A stretch of 64,000 nt of DNA. It comes from Bacteroidales bacterium. Its GTDB lineage: Bacteria; Bacteroidota; Bacteroidia; Bacteroidales; UBA932. Within the stretch, counting starts at the first letter, position 1. Every line of letters starts with the position of its first letter. Of the stretch, positions 35,842-45,949 are shown piece after piece. Both the position numbers and the translations under genes were made by a program. The notes under the pieces were generated by a model. It made no database searches and was not told where the DNA came from. It worked only from the letters and a program-made list of their open reading frames with translations. The stretch lies in NCBI GenBank assembly GCA_017437755.1, contig JAFRXI010000011.1:1-64000 (forward strand), given 5' to 3'.

Positions 35842-37548
35842 ATGAAAACACTCAAACAAACAGCTCTGGTACTGCTCCTGGGTGCGGCAATGGCCGTTTC
35901 CTGCAAGCAGGCGGAGCCAACCTACACCATCACGGCCGACAGGGTGACCGTGAACGACGTGGCTGCAAACAGTCCCGGCGCGGAGGTGATAGTAATTACC
36001 ACCGACGCCCCGTACTGGATCGTTACCACGCCCACCTGGATCAAGGCTGATCCCACTACCGGTGTGGGCGGAGGCAACAGCACCATCGTTACCCTTACCG
36101 TTTCGTCCAACTATAAGGACGAAAGCACCGACACCAACCCCCGCAGCGGATTGGTCAAGTTCTCCGGCGGCGGAACCTCTCTCAGTATTCCGGTAAACCA
36201 GCTGGGCTTTACCGGAGCCGTCGATCCCAACAGCCTCGGAGGCATCCCGTCGATGGATGAGTTCAAGGCTTTCATAGAGGCGGTCAACAACGGTAGGGGC
36301 ATTACCCGCTGGATGAACCGCAGCAAGGAGATCGAGCTCCTGACCGACCTTGACCTTTCCGAGTTCACCACCTGGACCCCTATCGGAAACGTGGAAAAGA
36401 CCGGCACCGGCAACTACGCCTGCAAGCCTATGGGCGGAAATGCGTTTACCGGAGTGTTCAACGGCGGAGGCTACACAATCAAGAACTTCAACGTCAACAC
36501 CACCGTTCCCATGGTTGCGGAAGGCGCCACCTTCGGCCTGTTCGGTGTCCTGGACCATGCTACGGTCAAGAACCTGAACGTCGAGACCAATTTCAAGGTC
36601 AATGCCGCAGGGCTGGCCGACGTGGGCGTTGTGGCTGGAATAGTCTATGCTTCCAGAATAGAGAACGTCAAGGTTTCCGGCAAGATATCCTCTGACGGAA
36701 CCACGGCGTCCGGGACAAAGTTCGCCATGGGCGGAATCGCCGGATTCGCCTTCGGGGTAACGGAAGACGGCCAGAACTACGAGAGCTGGATCAAGGACTG
36801 CGAGGTGAATGCCGAGGTCAACCTCGACTGCGGTTCCAATACCGCAGCGGGTGCAACCGGCGTAATGTACGGCGGAATGGTGGGATTCTCCACCACCCCG
36901 CAGAGCCAGACCACCCATGTCAATATTGAAAATTGCGTCAACAACGGCACAATGACCGTAAAGATCGGCCGCTGCAGCGGAATCTGCCCCACGGCCAACT
37001 ATTCGACCATCCTGAAGGACTGCACCAACAACGCCAACCAGTTCAACACCATACCGGACGGCCGAATCGGCCAGATTTGCTGCAACTTGACCAACTATTC
37101 GTGCGTGATAGGCTGTGTCAACAACGGGAACCTCACCACCACGGGCGCACAGACCACCACGGCGGCCCTTGTGGCCCTCATGGGCCATGCCGGCGTCTAT
37201 CTTGAAGGTGGCGAAAAGACCGTCAACACCGGTACGATCCTCGGATGCAACGAGAAGTATCTTGGACTGATAACCGCCAACCTGAGCAATTTCGACCATG
37301 TGTCCAACGTAATCCTGAGCGGACAGATCGGCCTTTACGATGCCGGTGGCAACCATGACTATTTTCCGGTGAGCAACGCCAATGTCATGGATTACATCGG
37401 AAGCATCTCCGATGCCAACAAGGAAAAGGTCACCAATGTCACCTATGTCGAGGGCAGCGGCGGGAACACGCCCGTTGTGGAACCCGATTCCCCCGACAAG
37501 AACGGCGACATCGACGACCTGGACCTTATAAGTGACACATGGGATTAA
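35842..37548 (+). CDS. BACON + GLUG-repeat surface lipoprotein
   Basis: The product (about 568 aa) starts at the internal ATG giving MKTLKQTALVLLLGAAMAVSC, a lipoprotein signal; an ATG three codons earlier is possible. A BACON-like domain (about 27-130, ITTDAPYWIVTTPTWIKADP) precedes a GLUG-like beta-helix (about 135-535) opening with MDEFKAFIEAVNNGRGITRW, containing AFTGVFNGGGYTIKNFNV and FGLFGVLDHATVKNL. The tail is acidic (DIDDLDLISDTWD). No catalytic motif is visible; a binding or adhesin role is inferred. It overlaps an in-frame extension of the next gene, whose real start is 17 bp after this stop. Confidence 0.75.
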   Translation: MKTLKQTALVLLLGAAMAVSCKQAEPTYTITADRVTVNDVAANSPGAEVIVITTDAPYWIVTTPTWIKADPTTGVGGGNSTIVTLTVSSNYKDESTDTNPRSGLVKFSGGGTSLSIPVNQLGFTGAVDPNSLGGIPSMDEFKAFIEAVNNGRGITRWMNRSKEIELLTDLDLSEFTTWTPIGNVEKTGTGNYACKPMGGNAFTGVFNGGGYTIKNFNVNTTVPMVAEGATFGLFGVLDHATVKNLNVETNFKVNAAGLADVGVVAGIVYASRIENVKVSGKISSDGTTASGTKFAMGGIAGFAFGVTEDGQNYESWIKDCEVNAEVNLDCGSNTAAGATGVMYGGMVGFSTTPQSQTTHVNIENCVNNGTMTVKIGRCSGICPTANYSTILKDCTNNANQFNTIPDGRIGQICCNLTNYSCVIGCVNNGNLTTTGAQTTTAALVALMGHAGVYLEGGEKTVNTGTILGCNEKYLGLITANLSNFDHVSNVILSGQIGLYDAGGNHDYFPVSNANVMDYIGSISDANKEKVTNVTYVEGSGGNTPVVEPDSPDKNGDIDDLDLISDTWD

Positions 37549-37565
37549 CGACGGAGGACAGAATC

Positions 37566-40500
37566 ATGAAAAAGTATATGTTTTTAGCGGCCATTGCGGC
37601 CACCGTCCTTGCAGCGGGTTGTGCAAAGGAACCGTTTGCGGAAGAAGCCGTATCCGGTGAAAGCACCACCACCATCACCGCATCCCTTGAGCCCCTTACC
37701 AAGGCATCCCTTGACCGTTCCAAGGTAAAGGTTACCTGGAACGCGGGCGATGCAATCAACGTGAACGGCTCGGTATCCAACGCCCTTGCCGAGGCAACTG
37801 CAACGGCTCTCTTTACCTTTGAGAACCCTGTTACAGCGCCATACAAGGCCGTTTACCCCGCCTCCATCTACAAGGATGACGCAACCGTCACGCTGCCCGG
37901 AGAGGTCAGCGTTGACGGACTCAACCTCGCCCTTGCCGGATATGCCTCCCGCGGTAACAACATCAGTTTCTCCGCAATTACGGCCATCCTTCAGGTAAGT
38001 CTTACCGGCGAGGCCACGACCACCCTCAAGGAAATCGTCCTCAAGGGCCTTGCGGGGGAACAGATGTCCGGCGACTTTGCCATCGACCACAAGAAGAAAA
38101 CCCTTACCGGAAGCTCGTCGGCCGATGCTGACAAGGAGGTCAAGGTTACCGTGGGCAAGGCCCTTTCGGCCGAACCGCTGGTGGTTTACCTGCCCATCCC
38201 TGCCGCCAATTACGCCTCGGGCTACCAGGTGGAATTCATCGACTCGAATGACGATGTGATGCGCATGAGGGTCTCGGCCCGTAATGTGAGCGCCGGGGAA
38301 CTCCGCGAGATGCCAGAACTGGCATTCGCCCCCAACCAGGGAGAGGAAATCCCTATCGGCGGTATTCCCGACGCGGCTGAACTCAAGGCGTTTGCCGCCG
38401 CGGTCAACGCCGGCGACCCCCTGACCCGCTGGCTGAACGACGCCGGAGAGGTTGAACTCCAGGCCGACATCGACCTTGGCGGAGAGGAGTGGATACCTAT
38501 CGGAAACGCTGCTGTGACCTCGGCCCACGCCATTACCGGCAATGCCTTCAAGGGCGTCTTCAACGGAGGCGGACACACGGTTGACAACTTTACTGTCACC
38601 ATTCCGGCGTCTGCGGCCGATGCTGCGGCTGGCTTGTTCGGCTGTGTTGACGGAGCTACCGTCAAGAATCTCACCATCGGCAGCAAGACTGTCATCAAGA
38701 ACTCTTCCAACAGCGGTTTCGTGACCATGGGCGCCGTGGTGGGCTTCGCCTCGGAATCCACCCTTGAGAACCTCGACAGCCATGCCAAGCTCGTCAACGA
38801 TGCCGGCAAGGCCAGCACCAGGCTTGTGATAGGAGGTACCATAGGTACAATGTTCTCCAATACAGCTTCCTGTTCTGCTACAGACATCAAGGGCCACGCC
38901 AGCTTCGATGTGGTCAACGATGTCAATACGGCCAACGGCGCCACCGGGTTCATCGTGGGCGGCGTGATCGGTTACATGGACGGAAAGGATGTGACCGTCG
39001 CTCCTACGCTTGCAACGAGGGCAACCAACTATTCCAGCTTCTCTGTACAGGCCACCAGGACGGCCGGCGTCATAGGAACGATGAACTCCCACAGCAAGGC
39101 CGAGGGCTGCGTCAACTACGGAAACATCTCCTGTACGGACACCAAGGCGTCCAACAGCCGTGTTGCCGGTATCGTTTCCGCGATGGGTACGGGTGTTATC
39201 CTTCTCAAGGACTGCATCAACTACGGTGACGTGGTATTTGCGGTTTCCGGCGATTCCACCCACGGCTATGCCGGCGGCGTGATAGGCCAGAACAATGCGG
39301 ACACCGAGATAGACGGCTGCGCCAGCTACGGCTCCGTCCTTTCCGACAGGTGGTTCGCTACAGAGAAGTACATGGGTATAATCAGCGGCAACTTCAACAC
39401 CAAGAAGGTAACTGTGAAGAACTGTATCCTTGGCGGCAAGATAGGGCCTTACACCCCTACTACGGAAGATCCTGTGGTTGAGCTGAATGCAACCAACTTC
39501 GAGCAGTATTACTCTCTGATCGCCGAAGCCCGCCTTGTCAACGTGACTTACGAGAACAACACCTTCGGAGGCGCTCCCGCTCCCGTTGGAATCGCCTCGG
39601 CAGCCGACCTCGCCGCCTTCCGTGACGCAGTCAACGCCGGGACCTCCATCGAGGCCTGGCAGGACGTCGACGGGGCGGTAAAACTCCTTGCCGACATCGA
39701 CCTGACCGGAGTGGACTGGACGCCGATTGGCAATCCCACCTCGACCAACAACGGCAATTATGCCGGCGCCTATACCGGTTCCGCCTTCAAGGGCGTCTTC
39801 GACGGCGGCGGACACTCGATTACCGGCTTTACGGTGGACAAGACCCTCGCAGAGAATACGACCTATGGCCTGTTCGGTGTACTGGACGGCGCTACCGTCA
39901 AAAACCTCAAGGTTTCAGGTTCCTATAAGATTGCTGCACAGAGCGTCGCAGATGCCGGAGTCATCGCGGGCCTGATGGTCAATTCCACGATCGAGAACGT
40001 CAGTTTCGACGGGACGGTCAACATAGGCGGCTGCGCCACCAACAACAAGCGCTTCGCAATAGGAGGCATCGCCGGCTTTGTGGGTGCGGGTGAATCAGCC
40101 GGATCGGTTATCCGGAATTGTACGGTAACCGCCACGGTTACAGCCTCTGCCGGAAGCAGTACGGCGGCGGGCGCCACAAGCGTGATGTACGGCGGTATCG
40201 TAGGTTTCATCACCGCCCTGAAGGAGGAACTCAGCTTTGCGAACCTGGTTGAAGGCTGCGTCAACAACGGTACGCTCAATACCAACCTAGGCCGCAGTTC
40301 CGGCATTGCAGCCACGGTCAACAGCAACTCCATACTCAAGGATTGCGTCAACAATGCCAACCAGGTGAATAATTTCGTCAACGGCAGGGTCGGCAACATT
40401 GCCAGCAATGTATATTACCGCTGCGGACTGGTGAACTGCGTCAACAACGGATCGCTCACCACGTCCGATGCGCAGACTACCACCGGAGGTTTTTCGGCCA

Positions 40501-40775
40501 TGCTCAGTGATGCAACCTCATACATTACCGGCGGGGCCAACAACGGTACCATCATCGGCGCCAACGCGACGTACCTTGGGTTCCTGGTTGCGAATTTCAG
40601 CAACTTCAAGGAAGTTACCGGCGTGAAGGTGAGCGGCAGGCTTGGCGTTTACGCTTCGGACGGCAACCATACCATGTATGAGATTACTTCCGAGAATTTC
40701 ATGAATTATCTCGGCGGCGGCCTTAATGAAAGCAAACTCGCCAAGATTACGGAACTCACCTATGTGGCACCTTAA
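37566..40775 (+). CDS. Fimbrillin-like N-terminus with two GLUG-repeat modules
   Basis: The product (about 1069 aa) begins MKKYMFLAAIAATVLAAGC, a lipoprotein signal preceded by a clear GGAGGA ribosome-binding site. Residues about 30-270 look like the fimbrillin/Mfa-type beta-sandwich (LTKASLDRSKVKVTWNAGDAINVNG, with core KVKVTWNAGDAINVNG). Two GLUG modules follow at about 275-660 and 665-1060, each opening with a DL/EL.AF..AVNAG segment then DIDLxGxxWxPIGN and F.GVF.GGGH. The internal duplication is obvious in protein and DNA. No enzyme motif is seen. A surface adhesin or pilus-like component is a reasonable guess. Confidence 0.72.
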   Translation: MKKYMFLAAIAATVLAAGCAKEPFAEEAVSGESTTTITASLEPLTKASLDRSKVKVTWNAGDAINVNGSVSNALAEATATALFTFENPVTAPYKAVYPASIYKDDATVTLPGEVSVDGLNLALAGYASRGNNISFSAITAILQVSLTGEATTTLKEIVLKGLAGEQMSGDFAIDHKKKTLTGSSSADADKEVKVTVGKALSAEPLVVYLPIPAANYASGYQVEFIDSNDDVMRMRVSARNVSAGELREMPELAFAPNQGEEIPIGGIPDAAELKAFAAAVNAGDPLTRWLNDAGEVELQADIDLGGEEWIPIGNAAVTSAHAITGNAFKGVFNGGGHTVDNFTVTIPASAADAAAGLFGCVDGATVKNLTIGSKTVIKNSSNSGFVTMGAVVGFASESTLENLDSHAKLVNDAGKASTRLVIGGTIGTMFSNTASCSATDIKGHASFDVVNDVNTANGATGFIVGGVIGYMDGKDVTVAPTLATRATNYSSFSVQATRTAGVIGTMNSHSKAEGCVNYGNISCTDTKASNSRVAGIVSAMGTGVILLKDCINYGDVVFAVSGDSTHGYAGGVIGQNNADTEIDGCASYGSVLSDRWFATEKYMGIISGNFNTKKVTVKNCILGGKIGPYTPTTEDPVVELNATNFEQYYSLIAEARLVNVTYENNTFGGAPAPVGIASAADLAAFRDAVNAGTSIEAWQDVDGAVKLLADIDLTGVDWTPIGNPTSTNNGNYAGAYTGSAFKGVFDGGGHSITGFTVDKTLAENTTYGLFGVLDGATVKNLKVSGSYKIAAQSVADAGVIAGLMVNSTIENVSFDGTVNIGGCATNNKRFAIGGIAGFVGAGESAGSVIRNCTVTATVTASAGSSTAAGATSVMYGGIVGFITALKEELSFANLVEGCVNNGTLNTNLGRSSGIAATVNSNSILKDCVNNANQVNNFVNGRVGNIASNVYYRCGLVNCVNNGSLTTSDAQTTTGGFSAMLSDATSYITGGANNGTIIGANATYLGFLVANFSNFKEVTGVKVSGRLGVYASDGNHTMYEITSENFMNYLGGGLNESKLAKITELTYVAP

Positions 40776-40787
40776 AGCATCGTCAGA

Positions 40788-41753
40788 ATGAAACGTTTCC
40801 TGACAGCCGTTCTGGCGCTTTCTCTCCTTGCCGTCTCCTGCTCCGCCAGGGGCGGCAGGGAGTTGAAGGTGCTCTACTGGAACATCCAGAACGGGATGTG
40901 GGACGACCAGGCCAACAACTACGACCGGTTCGTGGATTTCGTCAAGGGCTACGACCCCGACATCTGCATCTGGACCGAGGCCGAGTCGCGCTACATCACC
41001 GACACCGCAGTCAAGATGCAGATGCCTGAGGATCAGTACCTTCCGTGGAACTGGGACATACTCGCGGCCCGATACGGCCATCAGTATACGCTGATCTGCG
41101 GCAAGAGGGACACCTTCCCGCAGGTGATTACGTCCAAGTATCCGCTGAGGATAGTCAAGCGCATGACCGGCAACGGCGACGACATAATAGTCGTCCACGG
41201 GGCCGGATGGGCCAAGGTGGACCTTGGAAAGGGGAAGGAGCTGAATATCGTGACCCTGCACACCTGGCCGGCACACTATGCCTACAAGGCCGAGGACGAG
41301 AAGCTCAGCGCCCAGAAGCGCGAGGGCGACTTTTTCCGTGCCAAGGAGATGCAGTTCATCTGCGGGGAGACCATCGCCACCGTACCGGAGGCCAAGGACC
41401 AGTGGTGGATAATGACCGGCGATTTCAACGCCATCTCTTCAGTGGACAATTTCCACTACAAGCGCCCCGACGACGATCCCGCCTTCCTGGTGCATGACTA
41501 TATAAGGGCCAACACCCCGTACATAGACATAATAGAGAAGCTCTATCCCGGCGAGTTCTGCAAGAGTACGCTCTCGGGCCGCCGCATAGACATGTTCTAC
41601 GTTACGCCGCCGCTGTTTGACAAAGTTACGTCCGCCCATTACATCTACGACGGCTTTGCCAAGTCATATCGCGACCCCCGCGGCAAGGACATCCACAACT
41701 TCTGCCATCCCTCCGACCATTATCCCATAATAGTTTCTTTCAAACTGAAATGA
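40788..41753 (+). CDS. Exported EEP-family phosphoesterase
   Basis: The 321-aa product has a lipoprotein-like signal (MKRFLTAVLALSLLAVSC). EEP motifs are VLYWNIQNGMWDD (Asn), DICIWTEAESRY (metal Glu), VTLHTWPAHYAY, MTGDFNAISSVDNF (Asp-x-Asn) and the terminal HPSDHYPIIVSF. The fold covers DNases, sphingomyelinases and inositol phosphatases; substrate is not readable. It is not closely similar to the EEP protein at 512-1813. Placed 12 bp after the preceding gene and inside the SusCD run, it probably acts on phosphodiester groups of the same substrate as the NAGPA-type enzyme. Confidence 0.82.
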   Translation: MKRFLTAVLALSLLAVSCSARGGRELKVLYWNIQNGMWDDQANNYDRFVDFVKGYDPDICIWTEAESRYITDTAVKMQMPEDQYLPWNWDILAARYGHQYTLICGKRDTFPQVITSKYPLRIVKRMTGNGDDIIVVHGAGWAKVDLGKGKELNIVTLHTWPAHYAYKAEDEKLSAQKREGDFFRAKEMQFICGETIATVPEAKDQWWIMTGDFNAISSVDNFHYKRPDDDPAFLVHDYIRANTPYIDIIEKLYPGEFCKSTLSGRRIDMFYVTPPLFDKVTSAHYIYDGFAKSYRDPRGKDIHNFCHPSDHYPIIVSFKLK

Positions 41754-41794
41754 AAAGCAAATAGAAAAGATATAATAATTACTGGACATAGTTG

Positions 41795-42256
41795 ATGATG
41801 AGACGGGTTTTTGTAATTTTCTATCTCTTGTTACTCGCGGTTTTCATTAGCTGTGAACCTAAAGAAGGCGGAGTGCAATATCGGAACATTTTCATTTTCG
41901 ACGGTGATAATTGGATAGAAGCGCACGGGGCGTCCATTACCTTATCGCAAAGTATTTCCGAACAGGATTTGATTACTTTGAGTTCCGGGAAGAAAGGCTT
42001 ATTTTTCAGGCCGTCGAAGGGAAGTTCGGGAATAATAAACAATAGAAATGAGTGCTCTTTTGGAAACATGAAGATAACGATTATGAATGACAGAAGGCCA
42101 TGGGAAGAGTACAAAACAATATCTGACAGGTTAGAAGACGGGCATACTCAGACAATCCATTTTTCCTTGGTAAATAGTGGTGTTATAAATGAGGAAGTTC
42201 AAATTTGTGTGCCGTATAAAAACGGATATGCGGCGACTGTTTCAATAAAACGTTAG
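41795..42256 (+). CDS. Small AT-rich lipoprotein, unrecognised
   Basis: The product (about 153 aa) has a lipoprotein signal (VFVIFYLLLLAVFISC, Cys near 20) and a short beta-rich body (YRNIFIFDGDNWIEAHGASITLSQ) without a domain I recognise. The start is one of two tandem ATGs at 41795 and 41798. It is plainly more AT-rich than the GLUG genes on both sides, and codon use differs, so it looks like a later insertion into the operon. It ends 6 bp before the next gene, so the operon's transcription is probably unbroken. Confidence 0.6.
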   Translation: MMRRVFVIFYLLLLAVFISCEPKEGGVQYRNIFIFDGDNWIEAHGASITLSQSISEQDLITLSSGKKGLFFRPSKGSSGIINNRNECSFGNMKITIMNDRRPWEEYKTISDRLEDGHTQTIHFSLVNSGVINEEVQICVPYKNGYAATVSIKR

Positions 42257-42262
42257 TTATAA

Positions 42263-45200
42263 ATGAAGATAATATTCACAAAGGGTCTTATTGTTGCTGC
42301 CGCGGCGGCCATGATCCTTGCCGGCTGCAAGCAGGAACCTGTTCCGGCAGAACCGGAAGATCCCGGAACTGAAACCCCGGAGAACCCTGATCCGGGGACG
42401 CCGGACGACCCGAACGCCAAGGGAATACGTTCGGTAGAGGACTTCATGGCCTTTGCAAAGGCGGTCAACGAAGGAACGTCAACCGAGCAGTGGCAAAACG
42501 AGGAAGGTTGGGTAAACCTTCTTGCCGACCTGGACTTTTCCGGCGTAACGGATTATGTCCCCGTTGGCTTTGTAACCGCTCCCTGGACCAGCTACAATCC
42601 GGTTGTGACGGAAGGCAACCCCTTCCTTGGGAAGTTCGACGGCAACGCCCACCATATCAAGAACCTCAAGCTGACCTGCAAGGAATCTACCATAGGAAAG
42701 CATTACGGAATATTCGGATATATTGGCAAAGGAGCCGTCGTACAGAATTTCGTCATTGACGAAACCTGCTCTCTTACAGTTACTTCCGGCGTTCCGCTGA
42801 GTGCCGGCATGATTGCCGGAGTGGTTTATGACGCACAGGTGAGGGATATCACCAGCAGGGCCCCCATGACATACAACGGCTCCTGCACTGGCTATTTCCA
42901 CATGGCCCTGATAGGAGGCATCTATGGTCTTGACGAAGGCTGTATAGTTGACAGCGTCCATAATTACGGCAAGATAACGGCCACCAACACCGCCAACATG
43001 AACGCCGGAGCCACCGGAATCCATGTGGCCGGAATAGTGAGCTTTGCCAACGCCCCGGAGGGCAACGCCAAGGGGAATGTGGTCTCTTCCTGCAACAACT
43101 ACGGCGACATGGAATCCCAGGCCGGAAGGACCGCCGGAATCCTGGCGGCGGCAAACAGCTGCACCCGCATCGAGAACTGCGAGAACCGCGGCAACCAGAT
43201 GAACACCATGCCCCAGAACGACGGGGGCAGGCTCGGAAACATCTGCTGCCTGGTCACCAAGGGGTCGTCGGTGTCGGGCTGCAAGAACTACGGAAACCTG
43301 GTCTCCACCACCGCCGGCCGGGTTGGCGGAATCGTATCCCTGCCCAACGAGGGAACGGTCCTTACCGATTGCGAGAACTACGGCGAGATAATATCCGACA
43401 GCCAGTACCGCGGCGTTTTCTACGGTTACCTGAACTCCGCGGTTCAGTGGAAGGGCGGCAAGGCATCGGGCAAGGTGGGAACCTACGGCAATGGAACCTA
43501 TGTCTACGACCTCTACAGCGAGGCCGACAAGGTAAAATACCTCGGCAAGGACGGATCCTCGGGCAAGGCCACCTATACCGACGTGGTGATAGACATAGCC
43601 ACGGGCGAGACCCCTGTCCAGGGTGATCCCAGCTTCGACGTCCCGGCCGATTTCCGCATCTTCTTCATAGGCAACTCCTTCACAAAGGATGCGGTGGAGC
43701 ACCTTCCCAAGATTCTCGCCGCTGCGGGTCTGAACAAGATCCAGATGGTGCACATGTACTACGGCGGAAGGACCATCCCCGAGTACAACGACGGGTGGAC
43801 TGCCACCGACTACCATTGCTACATCTGCAATCCGGGGGCGACCAGCTGGACCGACGTGACCGGAAAGTCGCTGGCCGTGGTTGCGGCAAGCGCCAAATTC
43901 GACGTGGTGACCCTTCAGGAGCATACCGGAAGGCAGCTGGCCTGGGGTTGGACCGATGCCGAGAAAACGGCCGTACAGGGCGTTGTGAACAAGGTCAAGG
44001 CCGCTCAGACGGCCCTCGGAGCATCGCCCAAGCTGTATTACATATTGTCACAGGCGTACCATAACCTCTCCAAGGCCCAGAGCGGCACAAAACCGTTCAA
44101 CAGTACCGATGAGATGTGGCCCATCATTGCGGCACAGGCCAAAACCGCGGTTGAGACCTGCGGTTTTGACGGAGTCATATCCACCGGCTGCATGCTCCAG
44201 AACCTGCGTACAACCGGCTACAACAACGAGATGGGTCTTACCCGCGACGGTTACCACATGGACTACGGCCTTTCCCGCTACGGTGCGTCCTGCACGGTGT
44301 TCGAAACTATTATAGGCCCGTTCAACGGAAACGTGAAGATGGACACCAACACCTTCCGGTACGATGTTACATCCACGGCCGACGGCAGCTGGACCACTCC
44401 GGTGACCGACGAATCTGCCCCCGTGGCCATCCTGGCGGCGAGGAACGCCATCGCCAAGCCGTACGAGGTTACCGACATGTCCACATACGGACCGGTGAAG
44501 CCGGATCCCGTTGAGGGAGAGGAGATTACGATTTCCACGGCGGCGGAACTCACTGCCTTTGCGGGCCGTGTCAACAGCGGCGACGAAGCAGCTGTCAACG
44601 CCAACGTGACGCTTTCCGCCGACATCGACTGCTCGTCAATCACTTCCTGGACCCCGATTGGAACCTGCACCATGCCTACATGGGCGCACAACTCACTTGC
44701 CACAAGCGGGAAACTGTTCTGCGGAACCTTCGACGGAAAGGATCACCGGATCAAAAACCTGCACATGAACTTCGCTCCCACCAGCGAAACCGGCGCATGG
44801 GGCTTCTTCGGCGGAATCGGCAAGGGCGGCGTGGTGAAGAACCTGATCTTCGACTCAAGCTGCTCGATGCACATTTCCACCGGCGTTTCCGGCGTGTTCG
44901 GAGTGCTTGCGGGCCTTATGAACGACGGATCGGCCGAGAATATCAAGAACTATGCACCTATCACCGGAGGCGGCACGTCTTCACTTGCCCACAACACGGC
45001 AGCAGGCCGCGTTGCGGTTGGCGGTATCATAGGCTGGGTGATGGCAAGTACGGTAAACGTATCCACCAGCAACCTCTACAACGCCGGGCAGATAGGAGCG
45101 TCAAAGACCGATCCCTTTACCGGAGGGAACAATGCCGGAAACGGGGCCAACGGATTCATGCTTGGCGGAGTCATAGGGTTCTCTTCCAATAACGGGAACA

Positions 45201-45748
45201 GCCTCACCCAGACCCATACTGGCCTTGTCAACGACGGCGCAATCTTCGCCAAAACCGGACGTTGCTCCGGAATAGTCTCGTCGTCAAACCGTTACACAAT
45301 CCTGAAGGACTGCACCAACAACGGAGACGTCTATTATGCCAGTTCCGGCAACCAGCGCCCCGCCAACATCACCTGCATCATGGGCGACGGCAGCAAGCTT
45401 GACGGCTGCGTGAACAAGGGAGACCTGATTGCAGAGAACTGTGACACGGCTGTAGGCGTAGCGGCCCTTATCAGCGGTGCGGGCGTGAAGATCACGAACT
45501 GCAAATGCATAGGGGCCACGATAGTGGGCAAGAATGTGGTCCTGGACGGCGACCAGACCTACAACGGCATGCTCTACGGGCACTGCACCAGCTCCGGCGA
45601 GGTGTTCTCCGGCTGCGCGGTCAACGGCAAGATCGGAACCAGCCTCAGCAACCTGGTCACCCTGACGGCCGAGAACTACTTCCAGTATGTGGGCCAGAAG
45701 GAGAGCAACACCAACATAAACACGGACAACATAAAGTTCGCAGAGTAA
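42263..45748 (+). CDS. Lipoprotein: GLUG module, SGNH/DUF4886 domain, second GLUG module
   Basis: The 1161-aa product has a lipoprotein signal (Cys in MILAGCKQEP) and an acidic Pro-rich spacer. A GLUG module fills about 55-440. Residues about 463-720 form a DUF4886/SGNH-hydrolase-like domain: FRIFFIGNSFTKDAVEHLP (GNSF holds the catalytic Ser), VVTLQEHTGRQ (block with Gln-Glu-His), and LTRDGYHMDYGLSRYG with the Asp-x-x-His dyad. A second GLUG module runs from about 755 to the end. SGNH relatives are esterases; deacetylation of a glycan is an inference. Its N-terminus is nearly the same as that of the gene at 48526 (GCKQEPxPAEPEDPGTETPE). Confidence 0.78.
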   Translation: MKIIFTKGLIVAAAAAMILAGCKQEPVPAEPEDPGTETPENPDPGTPDDPNAKGIRSVEDFMAFAKAVNEGTSTEQWQNEEGWVNLLADLDFSGVTDYVPVGFVTAPWTSYNPVVTEGNPFLGKFDGNAHHIKNLKLTCKESTIGKHYGIFGYIGKGAVVQNFVIDETCSLTVTSGVPLSAGMIAGVVYDAQVRDITSRAPMTYNGSCTGYFHMALIGGIYGLDEGCIVDSVHNYGKITATNTANMNAGATGIHVAGIVSFANAPEGNAKGNVVSSCNNYGDMESQAGRTAGILAAANSCTRIENCENRGNQMNTMPQNDGGRLGNICCLVTKGSSVSGCKNYGNLVSTTAGRVGGIVSLPNEGTVLTDCENYGEIISDSQYRGVFYGYLNSAVQWKGGKASGKVGTYGNGTYVYDLYSEADKVKYLGKDGSSGKATYTDVVIDIATGETPVQGDPSFDVPADFRIFFIGNSFTKDAVEHLPKILAAAGLNKIQMVHMYYGGRTIPEYNDGWTATDYHCYICNPGATSWTDVTGKSLAVVAASAKFDVVTLQEHTGRQLAWGWTDAEKTAVQGVVNKVKAAQTALGASPKLYYILSQAYHNLSKAQSGTKPFNSTDEMWPIIAAQAKTAVETCGFDGVISTGCMLQNLRTTGYNNEMGLTRDGYHMDYGLSRYGASCTVFETIIGPFNGNVKMDTNTFRYDVTSTADGSWTTPVTDESAPVAILAARNAIAKPYEVTDMSTYGPVKPDPVEGEEITISTAAELTAFAGRVNSGDEAAVNANVTLSADIDCSSITSWTPIGTCTMPTWAHNSLATSGKLFCGTFDGKDHRIKNLHMNFAPTSETGAWGFFGGIGKGGVVKNLIFDSSCSMHISTGVSGVFGVLAGLMNDGSAENIKNYAPITGGGTSSLAHNTAAGRVAVGGIIGWVMASTVNVSTSNLYNAGQIGASKTDPFTGGNNAGNGANGFMLGGVIGFSSNNGNSLTQTHTGLVNDGAIFAKTGRCSGIVSSSNRYTILKDCTNNGDVYYASSGNQRPANITCIMGDGSKLDGCVNKGDLIAENCDTAVGVAALISGAGVKITNCKCIGATIVGKNVVLDGDQTYNGMLYGHCTSSGEVFSGCAVNGKIGTSLSNLVTLTAENYFQYVGQKESNTNINTDNIKFAE

Positions 45749-45803
45749 GATGGCTCCGGAATGGATTTGTCGTGTCAATCAGTAAACAACATTATATTGT
45801 GAA

Positions 45804-45935
45804 ATGGTAACCGATAAAAAAACTTATGAGTGTCCGCATACCAGATACGCTGCGCTAAAGCTTGAGGACTCCTTTCTCAAGAGCAACAAGGCGATGATCG
45901 ATCCGCTGGAAGAGATCGACGACACCTGGTATTAA
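45804..45935 (+). CDS. 43-aa peptide preceding the GLUG protein
   Basis: ATG at 45804 opens a 43-codon frame: MVTDKKTYECPHTRYAAL, then LEDSFLKSNKAMID and a terminal DDTWY. It has no signal peptide. The pattern (K-x-Y-x-x-P near the start, a leucine-rich centre with SFL-x-SN, acidic tail with Trp) resembles a class of short Bacteroidales proteins often encoded next to surface-protein genes. Its acidic Asp-Thr-Trp ending also matches the tail of the 568-aa GLUG protein (SDTWD), and both are followed by a very similar ribosome-binding stretch and ATGAAAAAG. Function unknown; a leader, chaperone-like or secreted peptide role is possible. Confidence 0.55.
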   Translation: MVTDKKTYECPHTRYAALKLEDSFLKSNKAMIDPLEEIDDTWY

Positions 45936-45949
45936 TGGAGGGAAGAATC

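Noticed and set aside
37584..39815. A 743-codon open frame on the minus strand opposite the GLUG protein gene
   Set aside because: It mirrors the codon structure of the plus-strand gene, lacks signal peptide or domain logic, and similar long antisense frames occur opposite 33841-35367, 35446-37356 and 42479-43924. They result from GC-rich, repetitive codon use.
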